From the NCBI GenBank assembly GCA_013041975.1, contig JABDQZ010000212.1, positions 1 to 8,335 on the forward strand: DNA of 8,335 bases, read 5' to 3'. The notes under the pieces are model-generated. The model worked only from the letters and a program-made list of their open reading frames with translations, had not been told where the DNA came from and searched no databases. The DNA comes from Gammaproteobacteria bacterium (GTDB lineage: Bacteria; Pseudomonadota; Gammaproteobacteria; Chromatiales; Chromatiaceae). The position numbers and the translations under genes were made by a program. Shown piece by piece: positions 6,468 through 8,335 of this stretch (position 1 is the stretch's first letter; each line of letters starts with the position of its first letter).

Positions 6468-7409
6468 ATGCACCCGACGTTGCAGGAAAGCATCAATCGC
6501 CAACGCACTTCACTTTACAACATGCTGCTTGACCCGTTGTCTCGCGCTGCCAAGCGCTGTGCTTCAGTCTGGCCTGACCGGCAACAAATCAACCAGGCTT
6601 TAACCGAAGCCCTGCAGGGATTGCCTTACGGGCGCTACCTCTACGTCATGGGTACCGACGCAATCCAGATCAGTGACAACATCACACAAGAAGGATTTGA
6701 GAGCAGAGACTTTGGCCGCGATCGCTCCTCAAGACCTTACATGAAGGAAATTTCCGAAAAACAGGATATGACGCTGTCAGAAGCCTATATTTCTTTACGG
6801 GCGAATCGGCCTTCTGTCACTGGTGTACAAAAAATATTCAAAGACAAGGAATTGATCGGTTATCTCGGTGCAGACTTTGATCTTCGGGATCTGCCGCTGA
6901 CACGCGAAATCTACGATGAACCCGGCCAATGGCAACAATTGAAGGGTGACCCGGCGATTCGCAGTAATGTCTTTCAGCAATGCCGCATTGACAGCAAACT
7001 CGATGAACAAATCGATCTGATACTACCCGTCATTGAAGAACTGATGACAGAAAACGGGGTGTTTCACAGCAAGATACATTTTTCCAGCAGCCGTTGTACC
7101 CTGTGGTTCATAGACGACCCTTATCGCTACCGTATTCTTCCCTACGACGCCCTGGTTGATCCAGATGTTGTGCTGGCCTACCCGCGCAGGCCTTACCCGA
7201 AAACCGCTGTCGTCAAGGAAGACCAGGTACGACCTATTCTCGATACATTCAAGCATTTACGTTTTGCTGATGACACCATCTATCTCAGGGCCGGCTCACT
7301 GAATATTTTCAACGGTATCGTAGGGCTGAACTTTTCTTGTGACGGCTCACACTACATTCCACATGATCAGTTTCTGGCACGTGATTCTGAATTCTGGGAG
7401 GGCATGTAA
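6468..7409 (+). CDS. Soluble PDC/Cache-type sensor domain protein
   Basis: From ATG 6468 the protein has 313 residues. Residues about 20-145 resemble a PDC/Cache ligand-binding fold: a helical lead-in, the strand YLYVMGTDAIQISDN (58-71), the GRDRSSRPYM element (83-92), a LSEAYISL strand, and the closing strand ELIGYLGADFDLRDLP (128-143). Residues about 165-313 form a second region that I cannot place; it has Cys at 172, 210 and 291 and ends EGM. Most Cache domains sit outside the membrane between two helices; here there is neither a signal peptide nor a membrane helix, so the sensor appears cytoplasmic and has no attached output domain. A TTG at 6462 is in frame but would overlap DUF1820; the ATG is preferred, although its ribosome site is weak, which suggests coupling to DUF1820. 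It overlaps the next gene by 1 base (TAATG). The ligand and partner are unknown. Confidence 0.75.
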   Translation: MHPTLQESINRQRTSLYNMLLDPLSRAAKRCASVWPDRQQINQALTEALQGLPYGRYLYVMGTDAIQISDNITQEGFESRDFGRDRSSRPYMKEISEKQDMTLSEAYISLRANRPSVTGVQKIFKDKELIGYLGADFDLRDLPLTREIYDEPGQWQQLKGDPAIRSNVFQQCRIDSKLDEQIDLILPVIEELMTENGVFHSKIHFSSSRCTLWFIDDPYRYRILPYDALVDPDVVLAYPRRPYPKTAVVKEDQVRPILDTFKHLRFADDTIYLRAGSLNIFNGIVGLNFSCDGSHYIPHDQFLARDSEFWEGM

Positions 7410-7849
7410 TGCGTTTTCTGTTGTTTTTATTCACTCTGGTTACTGCCGCGCTGGCCACGCTGGAATTTACACCACTGACTCACCTGAACAATCACTACCT
7501 GTTGAAAAGCGTTGATCAGCAACTGGTCAGTGAATACCGCGACAAAACCTCCAATGAGTTCAGCATCACCCTTAACAATGAATCATTGGGGCAGATTTTT
7601 AACAAGGTGGCCGACATGGTGACCACGCGCGTCACGCTGGTTTCCAGCAGAAAAAGCAGCGGTATTCCGCTTGGTCGAAAAAAGAACAAGGTCATCGTCC
7701 ACACCCGTTTCCTGGTAGAAAACATCAGCGAAGAGCCACTTGAATCAGAACGTTACATGATTTTTACCAGCAATGACGATGTCAACTGGCGTTATGTTGG
7801 TGAAAGCAGTGCCCAGGACTTTTATCTAAATCTTGTCAAAATTTATTGA
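7409..7849 (+). CDS. Exported or membrane-anchored protein, function unknown
   Basis: 146 residues. The N-terminus MRFLLFLFTLVTAALA is a short n-region (R2) followed by a hydrophobic stretch; AxA-like ALA (14-16) could be cut by signal peptidase I, otherwise it would be a membrane anchor. The mature part is mixed and rich in Ser and Asn, with a strand-like pattern (TTRVTLVSSRKSSGIPLGRKK, then VIVHTRFLVENI) and a YMIFTSNDDVNWRYVG segment near the end. I recognise no family. Its ATG overlaps the previous stop by 1 base and has a strong GGGAGGG 7 bases upstream, so it is well translated as the third gene of the DUF1820 operon. No terminator is visible after 7849. Confidence 0.7.
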   Translation: MRFLLFLFTLVTAALATLEFTPLTHLNNHYLLKSVDQQLVSEYRDKTSNEFSITLNNESLGQIFNKVADMVTTRVTLVSSRKSSGIPLGRKKNKVIVHTRFLVENISEEPLESERYMIFTSNDDVNWRYVGESSAQDFYLNLVKIY

Positions 7850-7960
7850 CCTGAATCAGTTATCCCCCTTTTAACCATTTGAATAACAAGAGAAAATTAG
7901 ATTAATGTGCCCATAATAATAATTAGATCATGATCAAATTAATACAAAGAGGAACGTGTA

Positions 7961-8095
7961 ATGGAACTCTGGACTGAACTTTTTAGTGACTGGGTAGGCA
8001 TTCTTTCTTTTGGTGTTATTGCCTTTGTCATTGTTATAGCCATCTTTTTCATAAAATTTTTCCTTGGTCATATCGACGACCCCGGTCAAGAATAA
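7961..8095 (+). CDS. DUF3149-like small membrane protein (44 residues)
   Basis: The frame starts MELWTELFSDWVGILSFG and continues with one long hydrophobic helix (about residues 12-35) ending KFFLGHIDD, then a short acidic tail. The W-x-E-L-F-SD start and single helix match the DUF3149 pattern of tiny inner-membrane proteins; the function is unknown. The ribosome site AGAGGA, about 7 bases before ATG 7961, is strong. It lies in its own unit, 111 bp after the exported-protein gene and 76 bp before bolA. The AT-rich upstream gap (7850-7960) has a CATAAT -10-like hexamer at 7912-7917 but no convincing -35. Confidence 0.75.
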   Translation: MELWTELFSDWVGILSFGVIAFVIVIAIFFIKFFLGHIDDPGQE

Positions 8096-8120
8096 CATTT
8101 AGAATAACGGGCTTTTACCC

Positions 8121-8168
8121 AAGGCTCCAGCGTGTAAAATCAAAAGAGTTTTTACATGACGGAGCCTT
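8121..8168 (+). promoter_or_regulatory. Long hairpin covering the bolA ribosome-binding site
   Basis: AAGGCTCC (8121-8128) pairs with GGAGCCTT (8161-8168). Inside, C8131 to A8139 pairs with T8150 to G8158 (one G-U), leaving a 2x2 internal loop and a 10-base apical loop (8140-8149): 17 pairs in total. The 3' arm contains GGAG (8161-8164), the likely Shine-Dalgarno of bolA, 7 bases before ATG 8172. It may therefore limit bolA translation when folded. Only TTTT follows the stem core, so it could also be an inefficient terminator for the DUF3149 gene. Confidence 0.65.
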
Positions 8169-8171
8169 TTC

Positions 8172-8335
8172 ATGAGGGTCGATCGCATTCGAGAGCAACT
8201 TATCGAGACTTTTTTTCCGGTTTATATTGAAGTCCTCGATGAAAGCCACAATCACAACGTACCCGAGGGTTCAGAATCCCACTATAAAGTGACTGTTGTC
8301 AGCCAGCAGTTTGCGGACAGGCCCCTGATAAAGAG
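8172..8335 (+). CDS. bolA: BolA family transcriptional regulator / iron-sulfur partner, 3' end missing
   Basis: The 54 codons visible start MRVDRIREQLIETFFPVYIEVLDESHNHNVPEGSESHYKV, only N-terminal part quoted in short: the I-x5-L helix, the P-x-x-x-x-V-x-DES strand, HNVPEGSESHY and KVTVVSQQF. The order and spacing follow E. coli BolA closely (DESYRHNVPAGSESHF), including the His and the SESH turn. BolA proteins form complexes with monothiol glutaredoxins carrying a [2Fe-2S] cluster and act in stress responses and morphology. The remaining half of the protein, including the conserved RHR region, is beyond the window. Start ATG 8172 has GGAG at a good distance, but it is inside a hairpin. Confidence 0.93.
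   Translation, partial: MRVDRIREQLIETFFPVYIEVLDESHNHNVPEGSESHYKVTVVSQQFADRPLIK

Noticed and set aside
8109..8120. GGG-CTTTTA-CCC hairpin as terminator of the DUF3149 gene
   Set aside because: A 3-bp stem is too short, and the adjacent 17-pair hairpin is far stronger.
1..8335. CRISPR array, insertion sequence, prophage or defence system
   Set aside because: No regularly spaced repeats, transposase, integrase, terminal inverted repeats or recognisable defence genes were seen on either strand.

Overview
The window reads as chromosomal DNA from a gammaproteobacterium. The best support is a 5' bolA whose N-terminus resembles the enterobacterial protein (it has the HNVP and SESH motifs), a stand-alone hisI, gloB, and DUF1820 and DUF3149 genes, both small families I know mainly from this class. 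Genus cannot be fixed. The genes from about 4.9 to 7.8 kb look slightly richer in G+C than the AT-rich stretch from about 0.75 to 4.4 kb, judged by eye only.

Layout. (1) Bases 1-746, plus strand: the 3' part of a 6-carboxytetrahydropterin synthase (QueD/PTPS) family protein with a second, tandem PTPS-like unit. (2) Bases 747-1107: an AT-rich spacer with an 8-bp dyad over a possible promoter, then a roughly 66-residue zinc-ribbon protein. (3) Bases 1181-6129, minus strand, in transcription order: hisI, gloB (TTG start, 2 bp later), a 42-codon N-terminal remnant of a dihydroorotase-type amidohydrolase, a free-standing CZB (zinc-binding) domain protein starting 1 base after the remnant's stop, a 223-bp gap, and a 1001-residue membrane receptor with dCache-PAS-PAS-GGDEF-EAL architecture. 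(4) Bases 6142-7849, plus strand, divergent from hisI with only 12 bp between start codons: DUF1820, a soluble PDC/Cache-type sensor protein, and an exported or membrane-anchored protein, tightly packed as one operon. (5) Bases 7961-8335: a 44-residue single-span membrane protein (DUF3149), a strong hairpin, and the beginning of bolA, cut by the window end.

How the parts may work together. hisI and gloB are housekeeping genes of histidine synthesis and methylglyoxal detoxification. The CZB protein and the c-di-GMP receptor lie in the same orientation; CZB domains are known to control diguanylate cyclases and chemoreceptors in other bacteria, so a zinc- or oxidant-responsive link to c-di-GMP is plausible, but it is an inference from position. 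The DUF1820-PDC-exported protein operon has no assigned function. The least expected items are the truncated dihydroorotase between gloB and the CZB gene, and the hairpin that buries the ribosome-binding site of bolA. I see no tRNA, rRNA, CRISPR array, insertion sequence or phage gene.
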